The notes under the pieces were generated by a model. It worked only from the letters and a program-made list of their open reading frames with translations, was not told the DNA's origin and made no database searches. A stretch of DNA of 64,000 bases from Candidatus Obscuribacterales bacterium (GTDB taxonomy: Bacteria; Cyanobacteriota; Vampirovibrionia; Obscuribacterales; Obscuribacteraceae): positions 41,506 to 105,505 of the forward strand of contig JAIERK010000117.1 of NCBI GenBank assembly GCA_019746975.1, written 5' to 3'. Within the stretch, counting starts at the first letter, position 1. Every line of letters starts with the position of its first letter. Made by a program: the position numbers and the translations under genes. Of the stretch, positions 17,436-29,829 are shown piece by piece.

Positions 17436-18578
17436 ATGCTGGAATACGCAACGAGTTTGTTCAATGGGAGGCGTGTGGCGCGCGAGAGGCCAGCGCGAAC
17501 GCTGCTACTCTGCCTGCTGACCACCCTCACCATAGCCGCCGCCCAGGCAGCGGAGACGCAGTGGATAGTGCATGCGCGTGCGGGAAATCGCGAACTGGCA
17601 AAGAATCACTCGGGGCAAGCAGAGAAAGAACTGAGTAAGGCACTTTCGTATCTTGAGAAAACAGCAGATGTCGAAGCGCGTCTCGATGTATCGATGAACT
17701 TAGCCGTCGCACTCAGCAATCAGCATCGCTTCGATGAGGCTCTGGAACTACTCCAGAAGATCAAAAAAGAATTAGACTTTGTTGAGATCAATAAAAAGCA
17801 ATTGACCTTGAGACTTCATCGACGCACTCGAGATGTCTACGCGGCAGCAGGCCGACTGGACTCCGCCATCGAGGAGCAAAAGCTCGCGATTGACGCGATG
17901 AACAAAACATTCGCGCTGGAGAGCATGCCATACATCGATGAGCTCCAAAATCTGCAAGTGCTATACCTGCAACGAGGCCGAATCGAAGAAGCGAATCAAG
18001 TTTGGCAAGAACTAGAGAAATGCGGTCTGTCAGTCACCCCTCAGTTGCGAGGAAAACTTCACACGATAACGTCTGTGCGGAAAAATCTGTTGCGACAGCG
18101 ATCGAATGACATAGCCTTACTATTCTGGAAACGAGTGAAGCTAGGGCAATTGGATGGTATCACTCGGGACTTGGGACTTCAGTTCCTCACGTATACAGGA
18201 TCACCGGAAGACTCGCCAAAAATTGTCGAGCGAATTCAGATAGCGTCGACCACCTCACGAATCGAATGCAAACTTGGAAATCTAGAACATGCTCAGCGCC
18301 TCTTAGCGCAGTATGAACCGCCGGTCAACAGACTTTCAACAACTTTTGACCTCGATGGAATTGTTCAGGCTCGATACGAATTAGCACGTTCGTATCAAAG
18401 GAGGAATCAGATTGAAGCAGCAAAGCAGCAGCTAACTGCGTTAAAAAAAACGCTATCAAGACAGTCAAAGATAAAGGATCATTCTCAGACGACCGGTGCC
18501 TGGACAAAGTATTTTTCCGAAGAGTTGGGATTGCCGGTCGAGCGAGAAAAGACCGATCAGCCATCCACTTCCTATTAA
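17436..18578 (+). CDS. exported TPR protein next to a two-component system
   Basis: The product is 380 residues with a signal peptide (RTLLLCLLTTLTIAAAQAA). Helical pairs through residues 50-160 resemble TPRs (EKELSKALSYLEKTADVEAR, then FDEALELLQKI). The rest is helical and unrecognised. Its start lies 10 bp from the divergent sensor kinase start, and the response regulator follows 74 bp downstream on the same strand. It may be a periplasmic partner of the sensor kinase, which is inference from position. No good Shine-Dalgarno precedes the ATG, so the exact start is uncertain. Confidence 0.75.
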   Translation: MLEYATSLFNGRRVARERPARTLLLCLLTTLTIAAAQAAETQWIVHARAGNRELAKNHSGQAEKELSKALSYLEKTADVEARLDVSMNLAVALSNQHRFDEALELLQKIKKELDFVEINKKQLTLRLHRRTRDVYAAAGRLDSAIEEQKLAIDAMNKTFALESMPYIDELQNLQVLYLQRGRIEEANQVWQELEKCGLSVTPQLRGKLHTITSVRKNLLRQRSNDIALLFWKRVKLGQLDGITRDLGLQFLTYTGSPEDSPKIVERIQIASTTSRIECKLGNLEHAQRLLAQYEPPVNRLSTTFDLDGIVQARYELARSYQRRNQIEAAKQQLTALKKTLSRQSKIKDHSQTTGAWTKYFSEELGLPVEREKTDQPSTSY

Positions 18579-18652
18579 GAAAACTCACGTGTCAAATATG
18601 GGGCACGCCCGGGAGAAGTGGGTATATGACGAAGGGTATTGGATAAAAACCG

Positions 18653-19369
18653 ATGGCAAAGATTCTAGTAATCGAAGACGATCCAGCGCTCGCAGAATCA
18701 CTAACTGACATTCTGGAGCTGCAAGGACACCGGATCGAAGTCATTCAAAATGGAGAAGACGGGCTCGCCTGCCTGAAGTCTTTCGGCTACGATCTGGCAA
18801 TCATCGATTGGCAACTGCCGGGGCTCTGCGGTGACGACATCTGCCGGCGTTATCGCGGTGGCGGCGGCAAGATTCCAATCATGATGCTGACAACGAAATC
18901 CGCAGACAAGGATAAAGTCATCGGCTTGGATGCCGGAGCTGACGATTATCTCCCCAAGCCATTCAATGCGCCTGAATTGGAAGCCCGAGTAAGAGCACTG
19001 CTTCGTCGCTCCACCGGATTTTTTGGGGGCACGGTGGCTACCGGGCAAGCCACACTCGATACAGCGGCATGCACCGTAACAATCAAAGGTCGTACGGTAA
19101 AGCTTCAACCTATCGAATATGCTTTATTCGAATTCCTCATGCGACATCCGAACAATTACTTCACGACGGATCAATTACTAAGCCACGTTTGGCATGACAA
19201 TGCCGAAGTCAGTGCCGAAGCACTTCGAACCTGCGTGAAAAGACTGCGGAGCAAGCTCGATGTACCGGGAGAAACTTCCGTGATCGAAACTCACAAAGGA
19301 TGGGGTTACAAACTGTCGGAGACGGTATTAAAGCCGGTGCCGACTTCCGATGCCGAGACGCAAAATTAA
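18653..19369 (+). CDS. OmpR/PhoB-family response regulator
   Basis: This 238-residue protein has a receiver domain with the acidic pair E8/D9/D10, the phospho-acceptor Asp52 (LAIIDWQLPG), Thr80 and Lys102 (DYLPKPF). An OmpR-type winged helix follows (PIEYALFEFLMRHPNNYFTT, then the recognition region AEALRTCVKRLRSKLDVPGE and the wing THKGWGYKL). It binds DNA as a dimer on direct repeats when phosphorylated. The nearby sensor kinase at 15944 is its probable partner. Proteins of this class bind repeats spaced about 11 bp, as seen before the two beta-helix genes in this window, but no direct link is shown. Confidence 0.94.
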   Translation: MAKILVIEDDPALAESLTDILELQGHRIEVIQNGEDGLACLKSFGYDLAIIDWQLPGLCGDDICRRYRGGGGKIPIMMLTTKSADKDKVIGLDAGADDYLPKPFNAPELEARVRALLRRSTGFFGGTVATGQATLDTAACTVTIKGRTVKLQPIEYALFEFLMRHPNNYFTTDQLLSHVWHDNAEVSAEALRTCVKRLRSKLDVPGETSVIETHKGWGYKLSETVLKPVPTSDAETQN

Positions 19370-19704
19370 TCGTCATCTTTGTTACAATCTCCACAGACGT
19401 AGAGAGTTTTAGCTATCGTTAGTACTATTTACGGTACTGGAGATGGTATTAGTTCAGGCATTACATACAATACTAAATACGGCATCACTGTCGGTGCCGT
19501 TGACCTAAAGAACCGCTACCAGAGACGGATCAAGTTTTGCGAGACGGGTAGACCTTTGACTTGGACTCCGCAGTCGCACCTTGCGCATCCCGACCGGAAG
19601 GTCAAGGTTTACGGTGCATTCAGTAACATGCATGTTTCGCATAGCATGACTCGAGAGGGGTGTGACATGCTATGCGAAGACAAGCTATCAGGTGATGAAA
19701 AACT
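19370..19704. other. convergent intergenic region with odd sequence
   Basis: This lies between the response regulator stop and the stop of the giant gene. The frame from about 19402 to 19771 is open on the plus strand, but it has no good start and runs into the giant gene, so I do not call it. Positions 19425-19500 are rich in related TAC/ACT/GGT words, giving a faint repetitive look. A strong inverted repeat is listed separately. Confidence 0.4.
19636..19678. repeat. 13-bp perfect inverted repeat (stem-loop)
   Basis: TTCGCATAGCATG (19636-19648) and CATGCTATGCGAA (19666-19678) are exact reverse complements, separated by 17 nt. It lies 27 bp beyond the stop codon of the giant gene on the minus strand. 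There is no T-run on either strand. It could be a transcript-end hairpin or a protein-binding or recombination site. Confidence 0.7.
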
Positions 19705-22700
19705 CTATTTTGCCTTAGCTCTGGATTCGATCCGCTGCATCAGAGCCGTATTTTTTCCGGCAAATGCTTGACACTGATTCAGCACGGATGAACGCTCCAA
19801 ACGACTGGTTGCATTTCGTAACTCATTGGCGAAGTATTCAACTCCATCATCCAATTTGTTTTGGTCTTTGAAAAACCGAGCTGCGAGTGAAAGAATGCTC
19901 GTGTAATCACTCGAGATTCGACCAGTCTTAACGATCGCTGCTCGGGTTGCTTGATCAAGCGCAGCTCTTGCGGTTTGCTGCGCAACTGCGCGTTGATCGG
20001 GTTCAGCTAGAACTATCCCAAACCAGTCTTTTCTGAAAGTATCTCGATGAAAGTTGAAACTATCTTTACTTGGATACTGCTGCAGTACTTTGTCGAGACC
20101 TCCATGAATCGTGCGAAGACTTTTTAATTGATCGCCTGAGGGATTGGGCTTGTATAGCACCTGCAATCGACTTTCTTGGGTGTCAAAGAGAGTAAGGTTT
20201 AACGCATCCGCATTCGCGCCTGCCTGAGCTTTCGTAAATTCGGTACGAGCTACTTCGAAGTATCGCTGTGCGTCTTCAAGGTAGTTCCCGCGCCTCCAGC
20301 GTTCTACCTTTGACGATTTCGCAACCTCTTGAAAGATTCGGCCCACCTGCTGCAGATTTTCAGCACGCGACAACGTCCCGTCAGGGAAGTGCGACAACGT
20401 CAGATTTTCCATGAGACCGGCGCTGCCTATTGCAGTGTAACTACGGTCCAAAATGCCCATTTCTAACAGGCGAATCGATATACTGCTAAGTGAATCAAGT
20501 GCGAGCACAAGTGCTGGCAATGACCCTGTGTAGTCGTGTTCTTCTCTCAATCGAAGCGTGAGGGCGTCAAGCTCCTTTGTTCTGTTACGAGTGGAATCGA
20601 AGGTTCCGCTGGCGACACGCCTCCTTAATGTACCTATGTCTGCCTTTTGCACTCCTAGTGCGGCAAGTCCGCTTCGAATGTTCATTTCTGCTTCTCCAAG
20701 GTCACCACCATCAGTGCGAAGTTCCATTTCTCCGGCCACGACAAGAGCTTCACCGTAATGATGAAGAATATTGAGCGCATCTACTGCCTTCTGTTTAGTA
20801 GCTGGCTTGTCTATACGTTGTGCAATAAACTGGCGCGCAGCAGCGACAAATTCAGATGGCTCTTTGCTCAGCCAGGTCTCATCCGTCCGATTTCCTGTCA
20901 TGCATTCAACCAGTTGTGTGCGAATTTGCGTCAAGGCAAGCCATGGGGAGGCATCGGGCGGACGGAGATATTTAAGAAGGAGCGCTGCATCATATCTGGT
21001 GGCTGGATTTGTTGAGTTAGTTACAAGCTCGAGCGCAACCTGCGATGCTGTTTCTTTTAATGCGTTTTCAGGACTCACAGCCAAGGCGAAGCAAGCAGCC
21101 ATACGAACTCGATCGTCGTAAATGGGATTAGTTAGATGCGCTATCTTCTCGGTACGCGGATCATCGCCATCTAGCAACAAAGCACGCCCTTTGACAGAAC
21201 TCAAAATACCTTGCACCGCATCATGAACAATCTCAGATCTGCCGTCCGTTTTGGACAACGATTCCTTAAGTAACTGAGAGGGAGCCTTCGGCAGCCGGCG
21301 CTCGCGGTCTGCTAGCGATCCCGTGGATGGTGGTAGTCGGTGATACTCGGACCGTACGCTTTCCCATCGTCTCGCCAGTATTTCCTGAGCTCGCGATCTG
21401 CAATCGAGCGGCATCCCAACCTTGTCAACAACATGAGACTTCAGAGCCACACGAAACAGCGACATCGATCCGCTGTATTTCTCAAAACCACCATTCTTCT
21501 CAACGTGCTTATCCAGCAATTCCATCGTTTTAACCATTGAGGCAGACAGACCCGCGCTCTCGACGCCCTTCACACCTTCGATTGATTCGCGTAGACCGTT
21601 GAGCAAACGCTGCTTCTCGGAGATGCTCAGTTCGGGTTTCACAAATAGTGATTCAATGCCTTCGAGAACAATAATTCGAGCCTTATCACTAGCCGCTGAT
21701 TGGAGACTGCGATTGCCTAGAATTTTCAAGAACTGATCGCCAAGAATGCTCGCATGTTCTCGATTACGTCCCGTAACGGCGAGACTAACCAACTTACGCG
21801 CGATGTCCGGTTCAACATCATTCCACGGGTCCGCGTCAAATGGGCGCGGACGCACGCCCTCTAAGCTAGGAAATGGCCAGGCGTAGTTACTGCGGTAATT
21901 CTGCTCCCATTCTGAATATGGCACCAGAACGATCGCGGTGTCGTCGCTTTTCGCTCGAGCATAGCAGTTCGTTTTGTCAGCCACACATTTACCGGTATTG
22001 ATAGAAACAGCAATCTCGTTTGAATAGGCGGCTCTCCGGTGTTGATAGAAAGGAGCTCCCATTTGACTACCATCGCGGATAAGCAGCGCTAAAGCCAACA
22101 TCGATTCTTTCGAGTGCTCCTTTCCGGACAATGCAGTTTGATAAAGTTTGTCGACTTCTCGAACGTAGGTCCTGTGAGCATAGTACTGAGCACACATCTC
22201 CAAGCATAGGTCATCTTCTAAAGAATACCGCTTAGGCGTCTCACCGCTTTTGCGCTGATTTCTGATCTCTGAATCGGCGGATGCACGCGCGACAACCACG
22301 CTGTGACGAGTCTGCTGAATTGCGTCGCCTGGATCAAAGTAATTCCAAATATCTTGTTTTCCAGCTCCACGGAACATCACTTTGATTCGTTGAGCAGCTA
22401 GCCAAGCCTTTGTGCTCGCATCTGCTGGATCTTCTCTGCTACGCTCACCCTGCAGATCCGATGCCCTCTGATTGAATGTCTGTGAATCACCATCCGCGAG
22501 AAGACCACTCGGTCTATAATGAGGCATGAGCGCATCTACTACGGCTCGGTCATCCTCTTTCAAAATGAGCGGAGACAGAATGGACTTTCGCTCACGATTG
22601 GTGCCGACAAGAGCATTTAACGCTTTGACTGCTTCTAGTCTTATACGAGCGTCAGGTTCGGTTTCAACAGTTGCAAGTTTCTTGATACTATTGACAGTGC

Positions 22701-25700
22701 TGGAATCGTTCAAACTAAGTTTGACGAGGCTCTTAATTACCGCAATTCGTACATCAAGAACACCTTCGGTATGGCTGGGAAGCATTCGCAGCAATTCAGC
22801 TCCCAATACTCCTTTCTCAACGTCCCTGCGAGACCGATTTAGAGCCAGATCAGTCACCAATTCTACTGCATCAATGCGAAGCGACGCCGCATTTGCCCTC
22901 ACAAGTGATGGCAGAGTCTTATCGTCAGTCAAACGACCGACTACCTTGACGGCATCAAGGAAAACATCACTTCCTAGATCCGCTCCAGAAGCCGCGGGCG
23001 AGGACTTCTGCAACTGCTCAATAATGTTCTGACCAGCGTCAGTGTTGAGAAATCGCAGAGCTTCGAGTGCCACTACAGGTGACTGCTGTTGCCGCAGGCA
23101 ATCGACTATGGTATTCGCCACTTGCAGCTGTCGCAGGTCTGTCTCCTTGAACTGCAAAAGTGTCACCGCGGCATTCAATCTTCGATCCCAGCCGGCGTCG
23201 TCAGTCGGACGAGAATCTAGATCCTGTCTAAGCTGTACAAGGTAGTCTCTCCGAAGAGTTGGGCTAAGCTCCTTCGCAGACGCGTCAGCTATACGGTAGA
23301 TATCGGTGCCATCAAGCTTGGTGCGATTGAGAGTCGACCAGGCGAATAAAATGCCGGCTTGCAAATTGGGATCAGAACACGATTGGGCAGCAGACAGCAG
23401 TCGATCTCTATTGTCGATGGATGCCAGTCCCAGATTGGCACCATTAACTTGCGCTTTCTCTTTAACCGTAAGCCGTTGGTCTCGAATCTGCTCTTCAAGA
23501 GATTGCCTGGAAATCAAACGAGCAACATCAGTCAGCGCTTTATACTTATCTTCATTGGATGCAGGTGTCCATCCCTCAATCTGGCGCATCTTAAGATCTA
23601 TCAAGTGCTCGGTACTGCACAGACCGAACGCATTCAATGCTTCCGCCTTCTTCGTTCGCTCTGCACCGCTTACAGAATTGAGATCAGCATGAACCAACTT
23701 CGCCAGATCACGAGATAAGAGTTGCTGTTTGTACGTATTCGAACCGTCAATGAACTGCCGTTCTCCAGCGACCTTAGACAATTGCCCGTCTTCAGAACGC
23801 GACAGAGCCAATATAGCCAGGGCCGCAAATATCTTCACCTCAGGGCTGTACAATTCCCTATCAGTCAGCGCTTCGCTAGCAAGATCTTCTTCAGATCTAT
23901 TATCACCTCTTCGACTTTCAATGAAGTAGTCTCGATCGTAGCAGAGATACTTCATCAGCTCTTTGACACAGTCATTATTCGACCGAATTCGTTTTTCTTG
24001 ACTCTGCTCAGTGGAACTTAACCTGAGCACGGTCTTTCGTTGAATCTCATCAATATCTTTGTTTTGTTCTTCAGATAACTGCCCCAAGGATTGCTTATAG
24101 AGCGTCATCATCTGTTCAACGGCGACTTCAGGTCGAGCACATAGTAGACTCAATGGTTCTACCAAAGTCGGGTCTTCCAGCTTCTTGCCTTTCAGAACCT
24201 CAAGTTGTTTCAATCCTTCGGCGACCTTCTCTTTATTCCTGAAATTATCAACTACTCTAGATGCATCGAAAGCAAGCATGGTAAGAAAGCCAATCTCGCT
24301 GGTCTTCAAAGCGACTCTGGTCGCAACTTGACCGAATTTGAACGCGGGACCGATGGCCAGGGTGGCACCCACACTAACAAATCGACTGGCTTCAGAAAAA
24401 TCCTTGAATGACTTAGCACCGCTTGCAAATGACGAGGCGAGTCCAGGATTTGCTTTTTCAAGCATGCCAGGGATCAGCTTCTGAACTTTCAGCATTGACC
24501 CTACCGACATAAGTGAATGACCAAGCATTGCATAGTGTAAAACTTCTCCCGTGGTTTTCATGTCGGGTCGCTCTTTGGCATAAGCACTCTCCGTCGCAAG
24601 CCTCAAGCCGCCGACAACTCCGGAAGTACCGGCCTTAATGCTTTCGTATACGGGTATTAGATTCGAAAATTTCGATGGCATTGTCGACAACTCTTGCGCG
24701 CCATTCTTGGTAGCAAGATGTAGGTATCCCTTTTTCCCAGCCTGCTCGAGTCCCATCTGAAGACTCTTTCTCACAGCAGCGCCACCAAATCCGGCGCCGA
24801 TAATCAGTGCACCATCCATAGTAGCGGAAATTGTTTTTCCGCCAAAGTAATTTAACTCTCGCTTGATTAACCAAGTATTCAAGTCTTTCGCCTGAACTGC
24901 CTTAACTTTGAAATCACCTTCATAGACAGGAACCCAGGCATCTGGCTCTAGATCTTTCGTGTGCGGAGGCGTTAAGAGTTTCGAATCACCAACCAGATTA
25001 AGGTAGCCATAAACTGGAACGGCGATGTATTCGCGCGTAGTGCTAGCGCGGATCTTGCCATTTATGTTCGCAGAGATCGTGGCTCTATAACGGACTAGAT
25101 TGTAATCCTGCCATCCGTCTGCTTTCAATTGCTCGATTTCCGCGGAATTAGTCACATTTACTCTGCTCTCAGGCGGATTTGTGTTCGGCTTAAGAAAGGC
25201 CTTCGGTTCGTCTCTTTCTCCAAAACCGAGGATGTGCTCCTCTTTCATATCTTTGGAAAAACCATCTGCCACCTTTCCATAGTTTTCGCACCACTCGGAA
25301 AGTTTGAAAGCAATGGGCATATTGTCCGAACTCTGGATGACCAGGTCTTTCATCATAAGTGCCCCGAAATCTAGCGATTCAATGTCGTCAGTTATTGGAT
25401 GCCGTCTGACTTTCACGCCGGCATCGGTGAGCATTTTTAGCGTGGTTTCAACCCTAAAATGTTGGTCGACTTTCTTAAGTGCATCCAGCCGCTTAGCTAT
25501 GCGAGTCGTCTCAGAATAGAGATCCATAGCTTTTTCTACAGCATCACACCAGTCAGCCTTGTTCATTCCCTTCTGCCGACGCCATGTTTCCGGATAGACC
25601 TTTCTTGCAATCCCAGCCTCGAGCTCCTTGGACAATAGTTTTTCCAGGCGATCTGTGACTGTTGAGTCGACTCGCTTCGATGTGTCCAAAATCCATGACA

Positions 25701-26478
25701 TCGTGTCTTTGAGTTTGGCTGTATCCTCGAGGCAGTTGGGATCGATTTCTAACGTCGTCTCACCATTCACTATCAAGCTACGCCAGCTTTCGGCAGACAG
25801 CACCACGCCCTTCTGCAGCGTAACTGCTTTCAAAGGACACTTTGGTGTCATAGGCAATTGCAAATCACTCAAGGTCAAAATTTGTTCAGGAAGGACAGCG
25901 TGCTGAAGAAAGAAAGTCAGTTTTTTAAAACCAGCTTTAGTGGCATCACCAAACTCCGGTAGTCTTTCAAATGCATCAGCTCCGCCGTCGCTGGATGGTC
26001 TTCCAAGCTCTTTGCCGAGAGCGATTTGAAAGGCTTCACGTTCTTTCACTGAATCGAACGGGAGGCGGTCTTGGAAATCGCGAAGGTACCGCTGAAGTTG
26101 AATCGTGTGTGCTATGCGAGTTTGTTCTGCAGTTGAAAGGTCTCGAACGCGTGTGACCTTATCCGTAGTAGCATTTCGCGATTCCAACCAAAAGAATGGA
26201 ATCTCGACCTTGTCTGCAGCAGGCTGTGCTGCAGGAATCGGTAGCTTATCGGTTGGTGCGTTCTTCTCAGGACATGGTTGTTCGTTGTTTGGCTCGCTCG
26301 CCTCAGAGTATGAAAAAAACACAAGTTCCGGTAGTAAAGATTTTGAGGACGTCGACGGTCGGCTCACCAAGAGATTGTCGGCAAATGAATCAATTTGTGC
26401 AAACACTCCATCCGATGAAAAAATTGGATCGATATTTTGATTCTCTGGTTTCCGTGGACCTAGGTCGTAATTTTCCAT
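19705..26478 (-). CDS. giant helical-repeat protein, 2257 residues
   Basis: The protein is not recognised as a known family. It has no signal peptide. Residues about 1100-1400 look like HEAT/armadillo repeats (QQSPVVALEALRFLNTDAGQ, VRIAVIKSLVKLSLNDSS, ARIRLEAVKALNALVG). The C-terminal third is also almost wholly helical. Near residues 560-800, less polar stretches (ALIIGAGFGGAAVRKSL, LHYAMLGHSLMSVGSML) could be membrane-interacting. Such repeats usually form long protein-binding scaffolds. I start at the ATG preceded by GGGGGAGA; an ATG eleven codons upstream lies before that ribosome site. The frame is intact over 6.8 kb. A frameshifted gene lies 163 bp upstream on the same strand. Confidence 0.85.
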   Translation of the reverse strand: MENYDLGPRKPENQNIDPIFSSDGVFAQIDSFADNLLVSRPSTSSKSLLPELVFFSYSEASEPNNEQPCPEKNAPTDKLPIPAAQPAADKVEIPFFWLESRNATTDKVTRVRDLSTAEQTRIAHTIQLQRYLRDFQDRLPFDSVKEREAFQIALGKELGRPSSDGGADAFERLPEFGDATKAGFKKLTFFLQHAVLPEQILTLSDLQLPMTPKCPLKAVTLQKGVVLSAESWRSLIVNGETTLEIDPNCLEDTAKLKDTMSWILDTSKRVDSTVTDRLEKLLSKELEAGIARKVYPETWRRQKGMNKADWCDAVEKAMDLYSETTRIAKRLDALKKVDQHFRVETTLKMLTDAGVKVRRHPITDDIESLDFGALMMKDLVIQSSDNMPIAFKLSEWCENYGKVADGFSKDMKEEHILGFGERDEPKAFLKPNTNPPESRVNVTNSAEIEQLKADGWQDYNLVRYRATISANINGKIRASTTREYIAVPVYGYLNLVGDSKLLTPPHTKDLEPDAWVPVYEGDFKVKAVQAKDLNTWLIKRELNYFGGKTISATMDGALIIGAGFGGAAVRKSLQMGLEQAGKKGYLHLATKNGAQELSTMPSKFSNLIPVYESIKAGTSGVVGGLRLATESAYAKERPDMKTTGEVLHYAMLGHSLMSVGSMLKVQKLIPGMLEKANPGLASSFASGAKSFKDFSEASRFVSVGATLAIGPAFKFGQVATRVALKTSEIGFLTMLAFDASRVVDNFRNKEKVAEGLKQLEVLKGKKLEDPTLVEPLSLLCARPEVAVEQMMTLYKQSLGQLSEEQNKDIDEIQRKTVLRLSSTEQSQEKRIRSNNDCVKELMKYLCYDRDYFIESRRGDNRSEEDLASEALTDRELYSPEVKIFAALAILALSRSEDGQLSKVAGERQFIDGSNTYKQQLLSRDLAKLVHADLNSVSGAERTKKAEALNAFGLCSTEHLIDLKMRQIEGWTPASNEDKYKALTDVARLISRQSLEEQIRDQRLTVKEKAQVNGANLGLASIDNRDRLLSAAQSCSDPNLQAGILFAWSTLNRTKLDGTDIYRIADASAKELSPTLRRDYLVQLRQDLDSRPTDDAGWDRRLNAAVTLLQFKETDLRQLQVANTIVDCLRQQQSPVVALEALRFLNTDAGQNIIEQLQKSSPAASGADLGSDVFLDAVKVVGRLTDDKTLPSLVRANAASLRIDAVELVTDLALNRSRRDVEKGVLGAELLRMLPSHTEGVLDVRIAVIKSLVKLSLNDSSTVNSIKKLATVETEPDARIRLEAVKALNALVGTNRERKSILSPLILKEDDRAVVDALMPHYRPSGLLADGDSQTFNQRASDLQGERSREDPADASTKAWLAAQRIKVMFRGAGKQDIWNYFDPGDAIQQTRHSVVVARASADSEIRNQRKSGETPKRYSLEDDLCLEMCAQYYAHRTYVREVDKLYQTALSGKEHSKESMLALALLIRDGSQMGAPFYQHRRAAYSNEIAVSINTGKCVADKTNCYARAKSDDTAIVLVPYSEWEQNYRSNYAWPFPSLEGVRPRPFDADPWNDVEPDIARKLVSLAVTGRNREHASILGDQFLKILGNRSLQSAASDKARIIVLEGIESLFVKPELSISEKQRLLNGLRESIEGVKGVESAGLSASMVKTMELLDKHVEKNGGFEKYSGSMSLFRVALKSHVVDKVGMPLDCRSRAQEILARRWESVRSEYHRLPPSTGSLADRERRLPKAPSQLLKESLSKTDGRSEIVHDAVQGILSSVKGRALLLDGDDPRTEKIAHLTNPIYDDRVRMAACFALAVSPENALKETASQVALELVTNSTNPATRYDAALLLKYLRPPDASPWLALTQIRTQLVECMTGNRTDETWLSKEPSEFVAAARQFIAQRIDKPATKQKAVDALNILHHYGEALVVAGEMELRTDGGDLGEAEMNIRSGLAALGVQKADIGTLRRRVASGTFDSTRNRTKELDALTLRLREEHDYTGSLPALVLALDSLSSISIRLLEMGILDRSYTAIGSAGLMENLTLSHFPDGTLSRAENLQQVGRIFQEVAKSSKVERWRRGNYLEDAQRYFEVARTEFTKAQAGANADALNLTLFDTQESRLQVLYKPNPSGDQLKSLRTIHGGLDKVLQQYPSKDSFNFHRDTFRKDWFGIVLAEPDQRAVAQQTARAALDQATRAAIVKTGRISSDYTSILSLAARFFKDQNKLDDGVEYFANELRNATSRLERSSVLNQCQAFAGKNTALMQRIESRAKAK

Positions 26479-26641
26479 CGCATTGTTCTCCCCCAGTGCT
26501 GCATTCAGCATTAAATGTCAACGTGGCGTGATCGTGACCGTCAGTCCAATGCGCACGAAATTCAATTAATCAGAAGAATGGCGGCGATCGGCCGGTCGCA
26601 AAAGACACGGGATGAGAGACTGCTTTTACAGCTCAGCTCGC

Positions 26642-27177
26642 TTACTTAAGACTATCCAGAGCAAATGCTCCAAGCGCCCCTATTGCACCCGCTCGTCCTT
26701 TGGCCTCACCGAACAAGCCCGATTTGCCACGGGCCCTAAAGTGTTCATTTACGATTTTCCTTGCCTCGTGTTGAATCTCTTGTTTGCCGCAATTCAGATC
26801 TTCGCCAGCTTTTGTGCGCGAGCTTTCGACATGCCAGCCTCGGTTAGCATCGCAATAACATTCGACTCACTTGTGGTTTCTGTTGTAACTCTCGCCCGCT
26901 GATCCGGAGAGAGGGCTCTTTGCTGCAAGTCTGCTTTCGTAACTTGCTCGCCTGCACCCGGCTTGTTAGTTCCACCATTTAAGAGCTTCTCCGGTTTAAC
27001 TGCAGGTGAGCTTCCGAGTGCTTCGTTTATCGCATGAATGGCGAAGGGCTTGCCATCAGCATAGTCTTTGCACAACGCTGGGCGTTTCGGGGATTTAAAC
27101 AACAGGACGAGTCCAACTCGGCATAGCTTATTGCGATCGCGCAAAAGCAAGTCGAATGCTCGGCCGTGTCCAAACAC
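26642..27177 (-). pseudogene. frameshifted hypothetical gene
   Basis: Two overlapping frames on the minus strand look like parts of one protein. The first (GTG at 27177 to stop at 26794) encodes 127 residues and ends TEAGMSKARAQKLAKI. The second, in another frame, is open from about 26850 to the stop at 26642 and encodes GEDLNCGKQEIQHEARKIVN and then a Gly/Ala-rich end (GRAGAIGALGAFALDSLK). A single-base shift near 26800-26850 would join them smoothly. The N-terminus also looks degraded, since the GTG has no ribosome site. It could instead be a sequencing error or programmed frameshift. I do not recognise the protein. Confidence 0.5.
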
Positions 27178-27377
27178 CTCAAATCAAACTGGTATCAAAT
27201 ATGGGGCATCAGGGGTGAGCAAATTTGTTTTACTTTCCAAGATATTCGAATCGATTCCAATTAAAAGCGAAAGTTTCGCACCGTTTCTCATATAAATGAT
27301 GCGAAAATAGTATTTCGTCGAGAAAAACGCGCTCCGGTAGCAACAAACTGCGAACAACTCACCTGACAACTCCGAAG

Positions 27378-27406
27378 TTGACTATCTTTCGCATTTCCTT
27401 TAGAAT
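27378..27406 (+). promoter_or_regulatory. katG promoter, sigma70-type
   Basis: TTGACT (27378-27383) and TAGAAT (27401-27406) are each five of six matches to consensus, with an ideal 17-bp spacer. The expected transcript start is near 27413, giving a leader of about 48 nt before the katG ATG. Confidence 0.78.
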
Positions 27407-27416
27407 GAGTATAAAG

Positions 27417-27431
27417 TTAGACTAGTTCTAA
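27417..27431. promoter_or_regulatory. Fur/PerR-like 7-1-7 operator at the katG start
   Basis: TTAGACTAGTTCTAA has 7-1-7 inverted symmetry, and each arm matches five of seven bases of the PerR consensus TTATAAT-N-ATTATAA. It covers about +5 to +19 of the predicted transcript, where a repressor would block transcription. The wider arms GTTAGA and TCTAAC (27416-27432) are perfect complements. PerR control of katG is well known in other bacteria; here it is inferred from the site alone. Confidence 0.5.
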
Positions 27432-27445
27432 CCACTTGTCCGTAA

Positions 27446-29803
<2,358 letters not shown>

Positions 29804-29829
29804 GTCCGGTAGAGCCATCAAAAATCCTT

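Noticed and set aside
19556..19771. 71-residue plus-strand frame after the response regulator
   Set aside because: It has no ribosome site, runs into the giant gene and contains the inverted repeat; protein composition is not convincing.
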